From Variovorax gossypii (GTDB taxonomy: Bacteria > Pseudomonadota > Gammaproteobacteria > Burkholderiales > Burkholderiaceae_C), in assembly GCF_003965815.1 (NCBI RefSeq), contig NZ_RXOE01000003.1, positions 186,001-250,000 on the forward strand: a stretch of DNA of 64,000 nt, in the 5' to 3' direction. The notes under the pieces were generated by a model. It saw only the letters and a list, made by a program, of their open reading frames with translations, ran no database searches and was not told the DNA's origin. This document shows positions 61,500-64,000 of this stretch, piece after piece. Position numbers and translations under genes: made by a program. Numbering within the stretch: the first letter of the stretch is position 1; each line of letters starts with the position of its first letter.

Positions 61500-62378
61500 A
61501 TGGACCACCAGAACCTGATCGCCATCGACATCCACACCCACGCAGAAGTCAGCTGCTGGAACCCGTTCGACAACTACGGCGAGGAGTACGACCGCGCGGC
61601 CGACAAGTACTTCGGCTCCAGCGGCCGGCCGACCATCGCCGAGAGCGTGGCGTACTACCGTGAACGGAAGATCGGGCTGGTGATGTTCATGGTCGACGCG
61701 GAGTCGAACATGGGCCGTCGCCGCATCCCGAACGAGGAGATCGCCGAGGCCGCGAAGAACAACAGCGACATCATGATCGCCTTCGGCAGCGTCGATCCGC
61801 ACAAGGGAAAGATGGGTGCGCGCGAGGCGCGCCGGCTCATCGAGGAGCACGGCGTGAAGGGCTTCAAGTTCCACCCCACGGTGCAGGGCTACCACCCCTA
61901 CGACCGCATGGCCTGGCCCATCTACGAGGTGATCGCCGAGTACGGCCTGCCGGCCATCTTCCACACCGGCCACAGCGGCATCGGCTCGGGCATGCGCTGC
62001 GGCGGCGGGCTGCGGCTGGAGTACAGCAATCCGATGCACCTGGACGACGTGGCCATCGACTTCCCCGACATGCAGATCGTCATGGCACACCCCAGCTTCC
62101 CCTGGCAGGACGAGGCGCTGAGCGTGGCCACGCACAAGCCCAACGTGTGGATCGACCTGTCGGGCTGGAGCCCCAAGTACTTTCCGAAGCAGCTCGTGCA
62201 GTACGCCAACACGCTGCTGAAGGATCGCGTGCTCTTCGGCAGCGACTACCCGCTGATCACGCCCGACCGCTGGATGCGCGACTTCGAGAACGCCGGCTTC
62301 AAGCCCGAGGTGATGCCTGGCATCCTCAAGGGCAACGCGATGCGGCTGCTGAAGCTGGACGCGGCCTCAGGCAGCTGA
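61500..62378 (+). CDS. Amidohydrolase family protein (ACMSD/decarboxylase type)
   Basis: The 292-residue TIM-barrel protein has H12-x-H14 (IDIHTHAE) and a late FGSDYPL aspartate, with FHPTVQGYHPYD and FHTGHSG between. These are the metal ligands of the amidohydrolase_2 group, which includes decarboxylases and lactonases of aromatic degradation. The substrate is unknown. It is divergent from the hydratase gene, and its 3' end overlaps the RpiR gene's 3' end by 12 bp. Confidence 0.82.
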   Translation: MDHQNLIAIDIHTHAEVSCWNPFDNYGEEYDRAADKYFGSSGRPTIAESVAYYRERKIGLVMFMVDAESNMGRRRIPNEEIAEAAKNNSDIMIAFGSVDPHKGKMGAREARRLIEEHGVKGFKFHPTVQGYHPYDRMAWPIYEVIAEYGLPAIFHTGHSGIGSGMRCGGGLRLEYSNPMHLDDVAIDFPDMQIVMAHPSFPWQDEALSVATHKPNVWIDLSGWSPKYFPKQLVQYANTLLKDRVLFGSDYPLITPDRWMRDFENAGFKPEVMPGILKGNAMRLLKLDAASGS

Positions 62379-63266
62379 CGACGGCTTCCTGCGCGAACGC
62401 CCGGCCTGCGCGGCCGAGTCGTTCCAGTGCTGCTCCCACAGGGCGTCGCCGCGTTCGAGCGCGGCGCCCAGTTCCTTCCTGCGGCGCTGCACGACGGCGG
62501 TGACCAGCGCGTTGCACAGCGAGAACGCCGCCGTGTACGAATCGAATGGCGACGCGCTCGAGGTGCGCGCCAGCATCACATGGTCGGCCGATGCCGCCGC
62601 GGCCACCGAGGGGCCGTCGGTGATGACGATGACCTTCGCGCCCTTTTCCTTGAAGTACTTGGCCGCGCGCGCGGTGGCGAGCGCGTGGCGCCTGAAGGTG
62701 AGGGCCAGCAGCACGTCGTTCTCGCCGATCCACAGCAGCTGGTCTTCCATGAGCAGCGGGCCGCCGCCGCTCATGGGGCGCACGTCGGGCAGGCACATGT
62801 TCAGGTGCAGCGAAAGGTGGCCGGCCAGCGCGGCGGCGTGCCGCTGACCGGTCACGTGCACCCGCGCCTTGCGTTGCGTGAGCAGCCGCACGGCGCCCTC
62901 GAAGGCGGCGACGTCGAGCGCGGCGAAGGTCGAGGCCAGGTTGTGCTGGTCGTGCAGCAGCGCGTTGGCCAGGCAGCTGCGCACCGATGCGTCGTCGGCG
63001 ATGACGGCGTCCGCGCGCGTGGCCGGCGACGACAGCCGCGCGGTCACCTCCGACCGGGCCTCGATCTGCGCCTCGGCATAGCTGGGGTAGCCGAGCTTGG
63101 CCAGCAGCCGCACCACGGTGGAGGCGCTGGTGCCCACCTTCTTTGCAAGGCTCGTTGCAGATTCGAGCAGGCCCTGGGGGTAGCGCGTCTGCAACTCGTC
63201 GATCAGGCGCTGCTCGCTCTTGGTGAGCTTCCTGCCGTAGCCCGAGATGCGTTGGTTCAGGTTCAT
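62367..63266 (-). CDS. RpiR/MurR-family regulator
   Basis: The 299-residue protein has an N-terminal HTH_6 domain (SATSLAKKVGTSASTVVRLL) and a SIS domain (ARVHVTGQRHAAALAGHLSL; VIVITDGPSVAAAASADH). SIS domains usually bind phosphosugars, but RpiR proteins also control aromatic genes. The ATG at 63266 is preferred; a frame from 63314 reaches into the operator. It is divergent from the Bug gene at 63383. Confidence 0.83.
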   Translation of the reverse strand: MNLNQRISGYGRKLTKSEQRLIDELQTRYPQGLLESATSLAKKVGTSASTVVRLLAKLGYPSYAEAQIEARSEVTARLSSPATRADAVIADDASVRSCLANALLHDQHNLASTFAALDVAAFEGAVRLLTQRKARVHVTGQRHAAALAGHLSLHLNMCLPDVRPMSGGGPLLMEDQLLWIGENDVLLALTFRRHALATARAAKYFKEKGAKVIVITDGPSVAAAASADHVMLARTSSASPFDSYTAAFSLCNALVTAVVQRRRKELGAALERGDALWEQHWNDSAAQAGRSRRKPSSAA

Positions 63267-63305
63267 GGTCGCGCGCATTCTGCACGTGGAGTCGCGTTGG
63301 ACCTG

Positions 63306-63329
63306 ATTTTGCAATGGTCATTGCAAAAT
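63306..63329. promoter_or_regulatory. Perfect 10-4-10 operator for the RpiR regulator
   Basis: ATTTTGCAAT (63306-63315) and ATTGCAAAAT (63320-63329) flank GGTC with no mismatch. A third TTGCAA occurs at 63340-63345. The dyad lies 40 bp before the RpiR start and 53 bp before the divergent Bug start, so it can regulate both. Confidence 0.7.
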
Positions 63330-63382
63330 TGAAATCATCTTGCAACAATGCGCGCACTTTTGACTGCACGACAGGACGCCCC

Positions 63383-64000
63383 ATGGAACCCATCTTCACC
63401 GCCGCGGCACTGCGCCGCCGCGAGATCCTCGCCGCCGGCCTCGCCTCGATGCTGCCGCTGGCCGCCAAGGCGCAGGCCTGGCCCTCGCGGCCGGTCACGC
63501 TGGTGGTGCCGTTCCCCGCGGGCGGCTCCGTGGACCTGATCGCGCGGCTTTACGCCGACCCGCTCGCCAAGGCGCTGGGCACGCCGGTGGTCATCGACAA
63601 CCGCGCCGGCGCCGGCGGCTCCATCGCCAGCGCACAGGTGGCGCGCGCCAAGCCCGACGGCTACACGCTGGTCGCCTCGTCGCAGAGCTCGCACCTGGCC
63701 AACCCGCTCACCCAGCCCAACCCGGGCTACGACCCGATCAAGGACTTCGCGTCGATCAGCCAGCTCGCGCGCTCGATCAACGTGCTGCTGGTCAACCCGG
63801 CGGTGCCCGCGAAGAACTTCAAGGAGTTCGTCGCGCTGGTGAAGTCGCGCCCCGGCGAGCTCAACTTCTGCAGCGCGGGGCCGGGCAGCATGGGGCAGCT
63901 CAACGTGGAGCTGATGAAGTCTCAGCTGCAGCTCAACGCCACGCACGTGCCGTACCGCGGCGGCGGCCCGCTGGTCACCGCGCTGATCTCGAACGAAGTG
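63383..64000 (+). CDS. Tripartite tricarboxylate transporter substrate-binding protein (Bug family, partial)
   Basis: The frame begins with ATG at 63383 and runs off the right edge, giving 206 residues. It has a signal peptide (ILAAGLASMLPLAAKAQA; cleavage near residue 31) and the Bug core (PVTLVVPFPAGGSVDLIARL; VIDNRAGAGGSIASAQ). It is divergent from the RpiR gene and downstream of its operator. This is the fifth Bug protein in the window. Confidence 0.87.
   Translation, partial: MEPIFTAAALRRREILAAGLASMLPLAAKAQAWPSRPVTLVVPFPAGGSVDLIARLYADPLAKALGTPVVIDNRAGAGGSIASAQVARAKPDGYTLVASSQSSHLANPLTQPNPGYDPIKDFASISQLARSINVLLVNPAVPAKNFKEFVALVKSRPGELNFCSAGPGSMGQLNVELMKSQLQLNATHVPYRGGGPLVTALISNEV

Overview
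The window is GC-rich DNA, densely packed with genes, from a betaproteobacterium, most likely a Variovorax-like member of the Comamonadaceae. That placement is an inference from five orphan Bug-type solute-binding proteins, short DUF4148-like secreted proteins, many one-component regulators of aromatic catabolism, and codon usage dominated by G/C third positions. No rRNA gene, CRISPR array, insertion sequence or prophage gene was recognised.

Layout. 1-922: start of an exported TPR protein (cut by the left edge). 1081-9990: LysR regulator, a two-subunit hydroquinone 1,2-dioxygenase (hapC, hapD), a semialdehyde dehydrogenase (hapE) and a five-gene LIV-type ABC importer. 10094-17358: Bug protein, phytase-like lipoprotein, IclR regulator with divergent pcaI-pcaJ-pcaF, and a second Bug protein. 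17378-24263: small housekeeping and unknown genes (RHH, DJ-1, DinB, TetR, ornithine cyclodeaminase-like, lipoprotein hydrolase, exonuclease). 24268-34570: an RNA-repair locus. 34577-42652: MarR-controlled Bug protein, a gamma-resorcylate-type decarboxylase, a flavin hydroxylase, two aromatic-acid MFS carriers, DoxX and maleylacetate reductase. 42662-46841: paralogous small secreted proteins, a membrane ferredoxin-nucleotide cyclase fusion, a Crp/Fnr regulator and DoxX, tied together by a repeated TGTGC-N6-GCACA palindrome. 46871-49455: LysR and hydroxyquinol 1,2-dioxygenase. 49556-54617: transporter, DUF1428, drug exporter, VOC/SRPBCC proteins, TetR. 54633-61397: MarR, acyl-CoA dehydrogenase, Bug, SDR, feruloyl-CoA synthetase and enoyl-CoA hydratase, together most of a side-chain-shortening route for phenylpropanoids. 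61500-64000: amidohydrolase, RpiR regulator and the start of a fifth Bug protein.

How it fits together. Hydroquinone (HapCDE) and hydroxyquinol (from dihydroxybenzoate via decarboxylase plus flavin hydroxylase, then the intradiol dioxygenase) both lead to maleylacetate. Maleylacetate reductase gives 3-oxoadipate, and PcaIJ plus PcaF take that to succinyl-CoA and acetyl-CoA, so the lower funnel is complete inside the window although split over four transcription units.

The most unusual part is the RNA-repair locus. RtcR is divergent from a sigma-54 promoter with a consensus IHF site. The transcript begins with about 560 nt of untranslated, strongly structured RNA holding a tRNA-like body without a proper acceptor stem. 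It then encodes a slipin, a second RNA ending in a T-arm, acceptor strand and ACCA, an unknown protein, RtcB, another unknown protein, a zinc-ribbon protein whose start is thrown out of frame by a 7-bp tandem repeat, RNase Z, an RlaP-type nucleotidyltransferase and RtcA. Downstream of rtcR lies a 2H-phosphoesterase/LMW-phosphatase-like fusion.
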